From contig JABANN010000040.1 in assembly GCA_013115125.1 (NCBI GenBank), forward strand, positions 44,852-108,851: 64,000 bases of DNA, written 5' to 3'. Under the pieces are notes generated by a model. The model saw only the letters and a list, made by a program, of their open reading frames with translations. It had not been told where the DNA came from and did not search any database. Below, piece by piece: positions 22,699 to 34,800 of this stretch (positions are counted from its first letter, which is position 1; every line of letters starts with the position of its first letter). The translations under genes were made by a program, and so were the position numbers. Source of the stretch: Perkinsus olseni (taxonomy: Eukaryota > Perkinsozoa > Perkinsida).

Positions 22699-23309
22699 CT
22701 CATCTGAATGAAGTCCCCCATCCTCGACCCTGGGCCATGCCTAGTACTACTACCTTCTATTATAGACCCATCACTTGCATCCTCTGGAGTATGAGCGGTG
22801 CGCTGATCAGCCGCCTCGTCGGAATTCTGCATTCATAAACTCAACTGAAAAGCGACAACCACGACACGGCGTCCCAGACTTCCCCTGGCTCCAGGGAAGT
22901 CTTTCCCCCTGAGAAATGAATGACGGGACTGAGGACCGTTCCATCTCCGTCGCCTCAGGCCATTGAACGCTACAGACAGGGGGACGCGGGTGAACGGGTG
23001 AAAAGCTTCTCATAGTACACAAGTGTCATACGGGTAGTGGTACTGATGCATTGACGGCCACCGAGTGGTGACGAAAGATGAGCTTGGGCTCGCATAGCGA
23101 CCCTCCATAGAAGGACATGATGCTCCAGCGTGGGTGATGATGGCGATAATCAAGAACAGACAAGATCAGTTGGAGGGGCGGCCGGAGGAGAGCTACTGGG
23201 TGGAGGTGGCGGCCCCTCTGAGGAGTCGGACGAAGAACTGGCGTCCCTTGGCACCGCCAATCTGAAAGATACCAGAAGCCGCTACGAGAAGTAGCCTGTG
23301 CTGCTGGGG
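22699..23309. other. Intergenic, no gene seen
   Basis: About 600 nt between two minus-strand genes: 3' side of the ABHD17-like gene and upstream region of the proline-rich gene. Short open frames only. Confidence 0.4.
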
Positions 23310-24880
23310 TTACTGTGGTGAGGACAGGCTGCTGGGCTCTGGCCGAGGATCCGTCTTCAGGTATCGGACGAAGGCCTTCAGGTGCTTGAAATATTGCTCT
23401 CGGTACCTGGATGCAATATGACCGATGGTGGGATTGAACCCAGGACCTTCCTGTGCCTCTCAAGGACAGGTATAGCCTATCATTGTGAACGGAAGGGAGG
23501 AAAGAGTGACGATTTCAATCGTACGGTTTAGGTGGGTGAGCGGAGGGAAAAATGATACCGGATGCGACAGCGTGTAACCGGAGGCGTCCTAGCCGATAAC
23601 CTACCGTGTCTCGATATCATTGTGCGTGCCGCCTTTGACCCACCAGGGAGGGTACAACGCCCCGGGCCGGCCACTATTACGATCACCAGCAACAGCCTCA
23701 GCCAGGAGCAAGCCATGGTCGAATGGTACCTGCTGGACCCCTAATCCAACCCAGTAGGGGACCCGACTACTACTACCTCCTCATCATCACTGCCATGGAT
23801 TATAAAAATAGGTGGGGGAGACGCAGTTCTACCGGGTGTGGCTTCAGTAAAATAATCAGACAACTTTTCGACGTTACGGTAGAGGTCAAACCTACGATAC
23901 GCAGTCCAGGCGACCAAATCCCCGCTTTCTATCACCATGGCGTCCGTCGTGGCCTCTCATAGGACTTATATACTCGGAGACCGCTGGCTATGGCACTGTG
24001 CATAATAAGGCCACCAACGGGGACCTGCGATAACAATGGTGCTGTGGATAGTGGTGGGGTCATCACCTTGGTGTAAAGATCAACAGCGGGGCCTGACCCG
24101 ATAGACTGGCCGTAGAGAATAATGTTACTGGGCGAGATGCCCATTGACGATACTGCAAAATCATACCTGAGATGGGTCGTGAGTTGCGGAAAAGTTGGTA
24201 TGGTGTTTTACACGGCTCTGATTGTATTGTACGTATTAGATTCACTAGGCTTACCGCCGTTCAAGCCATATCTAAAATAGGAAAATTCTTCGCTGTGCGT
24301 AGAGGGGTATCTTACCCGGGGTAGTCGTATGCAATTAGGTCAACTTTTAGACGACGAGCAAGATAACAATACGAAATCCAGCTGTATCCAATATCTGCGA
24401 TTTGCGTAAGGTGCGGTATGAAAATAGAAATCCGACGTTACCTGTTGAGTTCCCGTGGGAAAATATAATCGTCCACCCGTCCGGGTTATCTTCAAGTGAA
24501 TGCTTGAAATGAAACCCGTTAATATCCCCCGGAAACAGTACATGTTCACACGACAGCTTGCCGTCACAGTAGAGGGACAGGACGTCCGGTACCTGGGTAT
24601 CCGAGGTTGAAGCTGGCAAGATACACACAAGCCCCTATTACCCGTATCGTCAGCTTACGTCGTTCGTCTCGAAGCATTATAATAAGTCTTGTGGGCCCGT
24701 ACGGATTGTTGCTTTTCCGCCAGCGTTTTCTTTTGCATTTTAACGGTGCGCCTGATGAAATTCATCCTAAGGCCCCTCCCTAGTGGTGGCTGACTACCTT
24801 CATTAGGTGCTATAACGCCATAGCCGCACGGACGAGGCGGGTAGAAGGTCAAGGGCCGTACCTGAAGGACAGTGATTAGC
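23310..24880 (-). CDS. ABHD17-like alpha/beta hydrolase (protein depalmitoylase type)
   Basis: Serine hydrolase of the ABHD17/FAM108 group, which removes palmitate from membrane proteins. The exons carry LTFYPPRPCGYGV near the N-terminus, then TIIFSHGNSTGNVGF (oxyanion region), KVDLIAYDYPG joined to YGLNGGKPSESNTYN, and the nucleophile elbow ILYGQSIGSGPAVDL. The acid follows in PIFIIHGSDDE and the catalytic His in WVKGGTHNDIE. The last exon reads YFKHLKAFVRYLKTDPRP and stops at 23310. All three catalytic residues are present. The first exon, which should carry an N-terminal Cys cluster for membrane anchoring, was not found; it should lie just above 24.9 kb. The upstream region is shared with the divergent TPR gene. 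Confidence 0.82.
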
Positions 24881-25175
24881 ATAGGGAAGGGGGGGGGCGA
24901 TGGCCTACCACACAATTCCGGCATCCACAGAGGGATATGCAGCCGAAGCAGCATATAAGCGACATGCGCGCTGCTGCCTTACAAAAAGTACGGTAGCGAG
25001 ACACGGGATAAATTACTCACTTTCGCACCAACGATTATGCGTCAATAATCGTTCGTGCAGTTTTGGCTCGCATATAATCGTTTTCACGAGACCTGCACCA
25101 TTCCGTGGAAAATGTTGCCCGCCTTTACTATATTTCACTTTGCCCAGTTTTGCAGCGTCTCCCGTTATTTTAAGC

Positions 25176-28100
25176 ATGTTTTCTCCAGAGATGATGCAGG
25201 CCGCTCAGAACATGATGGCCAACATGTCTCCTGAGCAGATGGCCCAGATGACCGAGATGGCCAAGAACATGGATCCCAACGTAGTGGCGGGGAAGGTGTG
25301 GTACTGTGATGATGATGTGGCGCTACGTAGATGATGCGTAACATGATGGGCGGCCAGGGCATGCCGGCAGGAGGGATATCGAGGGAGCAGATGGACCAGG
25401 TAGGAGGGTTTGAGTTGAGAGATGGTGATGGTGTGTTATTGGTGGTTAGGCGGCGGAACAGATGCGGAACATGTCTCCCGAGGAGATGAGGAATGCCATG
25501 GGCCAGGCACAGGCTCAGCAGTCGAATGCTATGCAGTAATAGTAGTAGGGTTGGAGGCGGTAGTAGCGGCACTGGCGTTGTGGAAGATACTACCTTAATG
25601 CCACTAACTCTTTGAAGGCTGAGGGTAATGCTCTCGTCAAGGAACAGAAGTACGATGAGGCGCTTGAGAAGTAAGTCTCGTTAGTGCGATGGGTAGAGCC
25701 GTCGGCTATCAATGGCTCGGACCTGAGAACGATTCTTGGTACCTCCCATTTCTCTTACCTTGCTACTTCTCGGTGGTCTCAGATATACCCGCGGCTTGGA
25801 TAACGTAAAATCATATAACACTCCGGCCGTGCTAACCCTCCAGATGGCCCTTTGCTCCAACGCCGCCCTTTGCTGCCTTAAACTCGAAAAGTAGCCATTC
25901 AGCGACCTGGCCGCTCCCAAGTGACAGCTCAGGTATGACGAGTGTCGGGACTACTGTGACCGGGTATTACAGCAGGACCCCAAGGCTGTTAAGGCCCTGT
26001 ACAGACGAGGTAGTAGGGCCGCCTCCTCCGTCACTGCGCCACGAAATTACCGCTATGCTACAGGAGTGGCCTACCGGGAGTTGAAGGAGACTGACAAGGC
26101 GTACCTGGATCTTTCAATAGCGGCCAGGCTGTCGCCCAATGATGAGGTCCTGGTCGCCGATTTTATGGAGTTCAAGAAGACTCTCCCGGCCGACTACATT
26201 GTACCAACTGAGGAGAGCATATCCGATGGCGAGGTAAGGTCGTCGGCAGAGCGATGGGAGCCATGTACGGTCTATCGGATTTGCTGCTGCCTTCAGGATG
26301 CTGTTGCTGAGAAGTCGTCCTCTTCGGCGTCAACAACTAACGGGTCTGCCTCTACTACCCCAGCTTCGTCATCAAACTCTGCTGCTGATCTCCAGCGAGA
26401 GGTGTCAGCTAAGCTTGCCTCGGATCCTGAGATGGTGAAGAAGATGCAGGATATGATGAAGGACATGACTCCTGAGGAGGTAGTACTGCTGTAACGTGAT
26501 GACTGGACGGGAAGGGGCGGTCACTGCTCACCCACTAGCGGGTTGATTCTACCGGTGCCATTTTAGATGGAGGAGCTTCGAAGAGTTCAAATGACTGGTG
26601 GAGCCCCGGCCGACTCCGCAGCCGCCCGTAAATTCGCGGAGAAGCTTCGGAATCAGGACCCGAATTTGGTGCAGAAGATGAAGGACATGGTGGACTCGCT
26701 GCCGAAAGATCAGGTAGGGGGGGTTCATCTGACGTACCTACGATCCGTTAATAGCAGTATGGTAACTGCGGCTGCTAATTGTGATGAGACATCGGGAGAT
26801 GTGGGGACTTCGGTTTGGGACTTTACTCTGAGATGAGGGGTTGAGTGCGCTGGCCTTGTTTCGGACGCTATATCGAAAGGAAGGGTGGGTTGGTGATCGG
26901 GAAGGCTGCCCAATTCAGGTCGATGAGCTTAGAAAGGCAGCAGCCTCTGGCACTGCCGTAGCATCGTCTACCGGTTCTGGTGCGGCTCCCCAAGTCCCCT
27001 CTGCTGCTGGGTCGGCGGGCTTGGCGGAGGCATCACGAATGATGCAGGAGAACCCTGACGTGATGAACCAAGTAGGGGCAAGGTCGGATGGACCTCCTCT
27101 TCCGTGTACTGCTGTGTTCTGCCAGATGAGTGATATGATGGCTGGCATGTCCGACGAGCAGTTCGAGAGTATGCTAAAAATGTCCGGCATGGGGGCGAGC
27201 TCGCAGGTGTGATTTGGGGATGGTGTGGTAGGGGTAGCTCAGCTGTGTTTGATAGGACGCTGCAGCGATGCGGGAGATGATGCGTAATAAGGACATGATG
27301 AAGGCCATGGGGGACATGGTGAAGAACATGTCGCCGGAGCAAATGGACGCCATGTCCCAGGCTGCGGTAGTAACAGTGGTCAGCGGAGTTTAGGGAGAAC
27401 TCTACATGGCTGTAGTTGGCTAAGGGAAATTTTGAGGATCATGGTGGTGGTGGTATATGGAAGCGCCTTCGGAGGGATGCTGTGAATAGAACATTGGCAT
27501 GAATTTACCGCTACTCGAGGCCCTCACGTCCCCTAGATGGGTAGGAGCGCTGACTGAGTATGTAGTAGTGGTGGTTCGAGTTGCGTGAGGAAATGCTTAG
27601 GTCATAAGTGAGGGCAATATTGATCAATGAGAGTACTGCTATCAGGGGATGAACTCGCTGTTGTCCAGCCGTTACACGCCTCCTCGCCGGGAAGGCCCGG
27701 TGCCATTTGAATTCGCCTCTACCGGTTATTAGTCATTTCCATGGTTGTTGAATTGCATGCGTGTACAAGGGAAGAGTTGAGCTTCAGGCCTCCTCCTCCT
27801 CCGCCAAGCCCTCCTCCAGTGCAGCGAGTAGCGGCTCTTCAGCGGCCGACGGGGTCCCTCCTACGGACGCCCCGAAAATGCCAGCGCATCCTGGGGACAT
27901 ATTTAAGGACCCTCAAATGTTGAAGTCGATGGAGGCTATGATAAACTCGATGCCTGATGATGTTCTGGAGAATCTTATAGCACAGCAGGCTGGTAATAAT
28001 ACACTGGGGGGGGGCTTCCTGCTCATACACACAGGGCTAGTAGATGGGATTAGATAGTGAGCAGAGGGGTTGATCAACGATTGAAATGGTGGATGGGTGG

Positions 28101-28610
28101 TACTCCCGAGTGCAGAGAGTTCAATAGGCATTCGCACGTATACGGAAGGCTTCACCATGTATACATGACGATACACAGGGCGATACGTTTTGGTGTCGTC
28201 CTTCGGAGGCCTTCTGGGAGCTCGAATCTCCCGCGTTCGTGTCCAGTCTGTGGTATCTTTGGTGCACGCTTACAGCGGGTCGAGAAGTCGAATCTGGATG
28301 GGGTTGGTATCAGGTGCCCAAGCTGGTGACGGTACTGCTCCTCCGGCTGCCCTACCTAAGTGGCTTAGTGGCCGGGTCATGAAGTTCTTCCTCAAGATCA
28401 TCATGAAGCTAGCGCGGTTGGTCATATTCATTCGAGTAAGCCCCTCGGGGATGCTTCCACTGGACGCCTTAACATTCTTGTTTTCAGAATCTTTTTGCTG
28501 CGATGTTCTCGAGAAGGGGCAAGTACATCATCGCCCTACTCGTGCTGCTATTTGCGGTTTACCAGCAGTACATCAGCGGCGGCGGCCAAGTCGAGGATGC
28601 CTCTGCCTAA
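25176..28610 (+). CDS. TPR/STI1-repeat tail-anchored chaperone receptor (OEP61/TPR7-like)
   Basis: Starts MFSPEMMQAAQNMMANMSPE, a Met-rich STI1-type helix repeat. Next is a three-motif TPR domain: LKAEGNALVKEQKYDEALEK, then SNAALCCLKLEKY, then KALYRRGVAYRELKETDKAY. The Asn and Lys/Arg positions of the carboxylate clamp that holds Hsp70/Hsp90 C-termini are kept. At least four more Met-rich modules follow (DMMKDMTPEE, VQKMKDMVDSLPKDQ, MMAGMSDEQFESMLKM, MVKNMSPEQMDAM), then LKSMEAMINSMPDDVLENLI. The C-terminus has one hydrophobic helix (YIIALLVLLFAVYQQYI) and a short polar tail, the layout of a tail-anchored protein. Plant OEP61/TPR7 shares this order and guides chaperone-bound precursors to the ER or plastid. 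A 421-nt intron (27367-27787) carries a dispersed repeat. Confidence 0.82.
27428..27567 (+). repeat. Dispersed intronic repeat, copy A
   Basis: A stretch of about 140 nt inside the TPR-gene intron 27367-27787. It matches 62413-62575, which lies in a GSK3 intron, in the same orientation relative to the genes. The match spans a GGT run, then CTTCGGAGGGATGCTGTGAA, then CCCCTAGATGGGTAGGAGCG. Confidence 0.85.
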
Positions 28611-28827
28611 CTTCCTGCACATTTGCGTGTCCCTTTCACCCTGGAATGCCCATCTGCCACTGTCTTGTAATCATACTACCACTGCTTAGTCGTTTGAAAA
28701 TACAATACCAATTTGTACACCCTCTGTGGCCTGTTGTTGTTGTTGGGGTAGCTGGGGTGACACCTTTGGGCCTCAGGGATTCCCTTTCTCGTGATGCCCC
28801 TTATCATCGGTCATCTCCCGCTGTAGC

Positions 28828-31475
28828 ATGTATAGCGAAGAAGCCGACAACGCCCTCGCCGATGAGGAGATAGGCCTCATCATGCGGTCAGCGCGGAGGA
28901 GCGAGGTAGTGCTGGCGTGAGGGGTGGCCTCCTATGTGGCCTGTGGTAGACCGTGCACTCGCCACGAAATAAGAGTCGGTTGTCATCACCAAGGAGGGCC
29001 AAGAAAGAGCAGCAGCAGCACCAGCAGCAGGGGCCGAGTGGGAGGAAGTTCAGCAGCGGCTCGGTGAAGGAGTGGATGCAACGGCTCAGAGCTGACTTTG
29101 GGTGTGTAACCAGTAACGGAGTATCTTTTGACAGAGGTTAACCTTCAGGGATAAGATACTTATTTGGATATGCGTATCCCAGCATCTAACTAAAGGCTTG
29201 GTCCTCTACTACATGCTCAGCACTATGGACTACCTCCTACGGTCCGACCTGCCATCTGCGGGGTTACTACCGTTAACGCCGCCTCATCAGGTCCTACTGG
29301 GTCAGCGGGCCGCGACTGCAGATCCTCACGGGAGTCGTGTTCATGCCGTGGGTGATGAAGCCCATGTAGGAGGGTATCTTAGGTTGATCATGGTCATTGA
29401 CGCATCTCCTCAGCTTTGGAGTTCTCTCCGACATGTGCCCCATCCTTGGTTATCACAAGCAGCCCTACATCCTCCTCTCGGCCATTCTAGGGATATCCGC
29501 CTTCGTCCTGTTGTGTGCCAATCCAGTCACGGACGCCAAAGGCGAGTACCTCCCCCTAGCCCAGCGGAGGCTGTCGCTGCCTTCGGTATGACCATCGGTA
29601 ATAGGAGCCCTTCCTGACTGCCCCCTCACAGGTCGTGCTCGCCATGTTTGTCTGCACCGTCTTTGTGACCGTCCAGAACCTCCTTACGGAAGCAAGGTAG
29701 TCCGGTTGCGTAGAGAGGGCGACGTGTCGGTAGGAGTATCAGCAAACAACCTGTCGCTGGCGCGGGAGAACCGATTTCCGCCCCTTGGAAGACACTACAA
29801 TCAGCAGCTGATGCCTGAATGGCTCCTGCTACGCGAACGAAGTATGGGAGGGCGTCACACTGTCACCTGACAGGTACTCGGATATGATGCGCAGTCAGTC
29901 GAACGGTGGCAGCGCCCCGAGGCTGGTCACTTTTGTCCTACTGGGGAAGAACTGTTGTGAAGTCATTGCCGCCGCCACGGTTGGGACTATCATCACTAAG
30001 TAGGCTCCTTCCGTAGCATGGTGATACCCTCCACTGCAGGTACGGCCCGCATGCCCCCTTCTTCCCCTGCCTCGTACCAGCTGCTCTCTTTATACCACTC
30101 ATATTCTTCAACTTCTTGGGCGAGCGTAAAGTTGGTAAGGCAGGGGTCCAGCGGAATCCACTGTGATAATGTCCTCTAGGGAAGGAGGAGGTCTCGGAGA
30201 CCTACGCTGCCCTGAGGCGACAGGGCTACGCGGAGTTGGTGATGCTGGCCTGTTTAATGCTGGCCTGCACCACCGTTACTAACGGCATAGGCTTTCAGGA
30301 GTAAGCTAGAATTATCCGACCTCGGGAATGGACATCCCCCCTTAGGGGTCGTGTGGAGGCCGCTGCGTACACCGGTTTCGTCTCTACCCTAGTGCTGGTG
30401 GTACTTTTCGGTATCACCCTTACCCCGGTCATTGCCAAGTTCACAGTCTTTTCCATCATCCAGGTCGGTGTCCCCGCTCTCTTCTCGGATCAGCCCTACT
30501 ATTATCAGGCGTCCTTAGCCGTCTCCATCGAGGGTGGGGCCTTCTACTTCTTCACAGACACGGCCGAGCAGTTCCCGGGCGGACCGAACTTCTCGCCGGT
30601 CTACTATACCACCGTACGCCCTCCGTCCCCACTGTCCACTGACCCGCGTCCTCTGTCAGGTCCTCGGGGTCGTGTCCAACGCCTTCTCGATCTTCGGTGT
30701 TCTCATTTACTGGCACTACATGAGAAGATGGACCTTCAGGAACCTCCTCATACTAGCCAACGCTCTTCATATCACTGTAGCCCTCCTGCAGGTACATCAC
30801 CGGGCGTGCGCTTTTTACACCCACTTTTCAGCTAATTTCCATTTGTTCTACTCTCAGACCTTCGTCTTTCTCCGGTGGAATCTCGCCATCGGCATCTCTG
30901 ACAAGGTCTTCGTTCTGGGCGGCACGTCCATGCTCGAGGTAGCCCTCCGGTGCCCTTCTCCCCCTATTCCACCCTCATCAAGGTTACTCGACAGTGGATG
31001 TGGATGCCTACGCTCATCCTCACCTCCAAGCTGTGCCCTCAAGGGATGGAGTCCACGATGTTCGCCCTCCTGGCTGGCTGTGCTAGCGCTGGTTATACTA
31101 TGGTAGGGCCTCATCGCTCTGAGTGGTGAAGGGCATGTTGCTCTCTAGGCCAAGTACATCGGAGCGTTCGTTCTACACGAGCTCAATGTCCGCCCGGTAG
31201 GAGCTGTTAATGAGGGACACCAATTCGACAAGTGAGGCCCAGCGGCGCGCCGGTCTCCGGGATTCTCTCTTGCCTTCAGTTTGTGGAAGGCGGCAGTGCT
31301 ATCAGCGTCGTGTCCCCTACTTACCTTATTCCTCCTGCCCTTCTGCATACCCAACGCTCGTCAGACGGCCCACCTACCGACGGGCAACAGCGTGGTAGTA
31401 GCAACAACTGCACTGCCGCCACCGACTGCGTCCATCCGTCCTCACAGGTGGAAGGGTCCCTGTGGCGGCGACTGA
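28828..31475 (+). CDS. BT1-family folate/biopterin transporter
   Basis: Membrane transporter of the BT1 group in the major facilitator superfamily, which imports folates or pteridines. Begins MYSEEADNALADEEIGLIMR, then a basic, Gln-rich cytosolic stretch. About twelve membrane segments spread over ten or more exons follow. Family features are QHLTKGLVLYYMLSTMDYLL in the first helix, VVFMPWVMKPM, GVLSDMCPILGYHKQPYILL, KYGPHAPFFPCLVPAALFI, and late-domain WMWMPTLILTSKLCPQGMES with TMFALLAGC. The last exon ends near 31475, or 31657 if a short intron (about 31448-31480) is removed, which would add an acidic Ser/Thr tail. Alveolates often carry several BT1 genes; the substrate here is not known. 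Confidence 0.85.
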
Positions 31476-31857
31476 GGGGCTGCAACGACCATCAATCGGA
31501 CTCGGAGGCCCTCCACAGTGGTGACAGCTCCGAGACAGATTCCACCACCGGAGCGAGCGACGGCGCTCGAGGTCTGTGCTCTTACTGGTCTCGGTGTGGC
31601 AGTGCTTGCTTTGTCAGGTTCATAGATGACCAGATGTTCGTGACTTTTTGCCTCTAGCGTATTTATCTTTTTTTGGTTTTTTGATGAGTGCTCAATGGGA
31701 GCATTGAAGGCAGGATGCAGTTGTGCTCACAGGTGTGCTGACAGGTTGTTGTTGGGTTAAAGTACTTTTGCGGTGTGCCGGGATCGAACCTGCGTGGCTT
31801 TTCAGTTGTTGCTTGCCCGCTACTGCGCCTTGATTGCTACTGCTGTTGTGATTCGCC

Positions 31858-34800
31858 ATGCCGCCGCCATCACCACCGGCCTCGAAGGAGCCCTCGACAG
31901 CAGCAGAGCAGTTCATTCCCCCTCCGCCCGGCCAGGAGGCCCCTCCCACTTGGGCCGACAAGTGGGAACTCCTACCGGCGTTCTTGGAGGCAAGGGGCTT
32001 GGTCAAGCAGCATATTGATAGCTTCAATTACTTCGTCACTACGGAGATCAAAGATATTGTAAGTTCAACCTGCCAAATGCATGAGCGAACGCTGGATATC
32101 TTCTTCTCGACGCGGGTGGACTGGAAATCACTACACTCGTCCTCGCTCGTGTTAGTGGAGATATCTTACCGACGATGTTTCTCACTCACATGCTCGCTTG
32201 ATTCGACGCGAACTCTCTCACTAGCTAAGTACCTTGCTGCCTTCATCTCGGGGAATCCGAAGCGCTGCAGATTGCCATCACGCCGGGAGCAGCTGCTTTT
32301 CTCCTTCCTATCGCTGCTGCTGTCAGGTCCTCGCCGAGTCCAATAGGCGTATCACCAGTGATGTCGACCCCAATTGGTTCCTAGAGTTCCATGACGTCCA
32401 CGTGGGAGCCCCGAGCTACCGAGGGGTCCTGCAGCATGTCCAGACTACACCAATGATGTGCCGTATCAGGGATATGACGGTAATGGTGGGCAGCAAAGTT
32501 TGGATCTTATTGGTCACAATCGAGACCGTTATGCCCTCACTTCTATTCCGCTGATCCGATACAGCTGTCAGTTTTATCATCGAACTGACAGCTTACGGTT
32601 CTCGCTGCGAGGGGACACGAAGATCTTCCGGAAAAAATTCCCCATCATTAAACGCTAAAGAAGGTCACTGTTGTATCTCATTCAGTACGCTAGCGACATC
32701 TTGGTCGACATCTCCTATGTGCGTGGCCGGGAAGTGGTACGCAAGAACGGCGTCTGCGTCGGACGGCTGCCGGTGATGCTCCGGTCGAAGCTCTGTCGGC
32801 TACACGATGCCACTACGGAACAGATGGAGAGAATGCAAGAATGCCCGTAGGACAGCAGGCATCTTTCTGACACCTCTAGCTATGACTGCGTCTCTCCTCA
32901 GGCACGACCCTGGTGGATATTTCATTATTAAGGGGACAGAGAAGGTGTTGTTGATGCAAGAGCAGCTGAGCAACAATCGTATCATCGTGGAGATGGACGC
33001 GAAGAAGATGGTCCAAGCAGTGGTCACCAGTTCAACGGCTGATAACAAGTCACGTAAGTCGTTGGCGAAAATGTCGCGCGCCACGAAATTGTCTACTGGA
33101 TTTGGTGGTGGTGGTTAGGTACTGTGGTGTGCTTCAAGTCGGAGCTGAGCGGCCTGTTCGTGAAGCATTCGGCGTTCACTGAGCTCATACCGGCCGTCAT
33201 CATGTTGAGGGCGATGGGGATGGAATCTGATCAGGAGATTGTAAGCCACGGGAAGGGCCAGTCGGCATGGGAAATTGGAGGGCTACGAAGTGGGTTGACC
33301 ATCATCTTGAGCCACACAGCGCACATGGTCCCAAGCCACATAGATAGCACTGTCTGGATAGCATGCGGTCCGACCGCAGCGGTCGCTCTTACCGTAAAGT
33401 CCGATGATAGCTCCGCCGTCGGGAAACGAATGGTGAGTGTCCAGACTCTAGCGTACGTCAGACTCGAGCAACATCATTGGAACAAAATGAAGCCTTTGTA
33501 CTCGGGGAGAGATGGTTTCCCTTCTGCGCAGGTCCAGATGGTTGGTACAGAGAAATGTCACGTTGATGGTATGATTCTGAGTCTGCAAGACGCCCATGCG
33601 ACAGGCGTCTTCAGTCAGCAGCAAGCTCTGGAGTACCTCGGCAACAAGCTGAAGATCAGAAGTCGGTCCCATGCTCCGCCTCCGACCTCTCCCTACGTCA
33701 TCGTATCATAGGTTCAGCTGGGACTAGCCCCGGCAGTACTGATGCGACCGAGAGGAAGATGGGAGAGGCTCTGGAAGTTTTGGTATGACTACTCGTGGGT
33801 ATCCCCGGTGACATCATGGTACTGTTGTTGTAGGTTCGACAAGTTCTCTCGCACATCTCCGTGTATGCTGATGGCAGCTTCAGTTCGGCCTTCGACCAGG
33901 ACAAGGGTGGTGCTACCAAACCCCTCGACTTCAGTGGAAAATGCCGATTCCTCTGTTTGATGATGCGACGGGTAAGCTCGCTGAGAATTACATTGACGAG
34001 TCGGAGTATCTTTCCTGCCCTTGCGCACAGCGAAGATTTTCCTGTCAGGCCCTGGATGCCCGCAGCGACTCAACCCTCCTTGACGACCGTGATTACTACG
34101 GCAACAAACGTCTCGAGTTGGCCGGTCAGCTGATAGCCCTCCTTTTCGAGGATCTGTTCAAGAGCATGAATACTGAGATCAAAAAGTCCGTGGACATGCG
34201 CCTCACCAAATACTTCCAACAGGTAGTAGGCTGATTGCGCCATGGGGATCTCCACCCAATCGTGAGGCATTTTTGTGGGCATAGCCTGTGAGATTTGGGA
34301 CTGTTACTGCCTCTCTCTTGGTAGGCATCTTCCGCCTCGGCAAGGGCAGGCCGATCTATGGTTGGGCCGGACAGTGGGTATCCTGATGTCCTCCGGGATA
34401 TTGATTCTGAGAGGATTACCAGGGGCATGAACCGAGCCATCAGCTCGGGCAACTGGAACATTAAGCGTTTCAGAATAGACCGCTCGGGAGTCAGCCAGGT
34501 AGGGTGGACGGGCTCGGGCCGCCAGTGGAGCCCTTTCTTCTACTGCTCCAACTCTTCAGGTCCTTTCCCGCTTCTCCTTTATCGCTGCATTGGGAGCAAT
34601 GACCCGTGTGAAGTAAGAATCGTTCATGCTTTCGTCGCTGTTGGTATGCCGGTGCTCGAATCAGGTCCCAGTTCGAGAAGTCCCGTAAGCTGGCCGGGCC
34701 TCGAGCCCTTCAGCCCTCTCAGTGGGGTATGCTGTGCCCCTCTGATACTCCTGAGGGCGAACAGTGTGGACTTATCAAAGCACTGTCCCTGCTGGCACAC

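Noticed and set aside
23420-23450. tRNA-like GGGTTCAATCCC in the last intron of the ABHD17-like gene
   Set aside because: T-stem pairing fails after two base pairs and no A box is found at the right distance.
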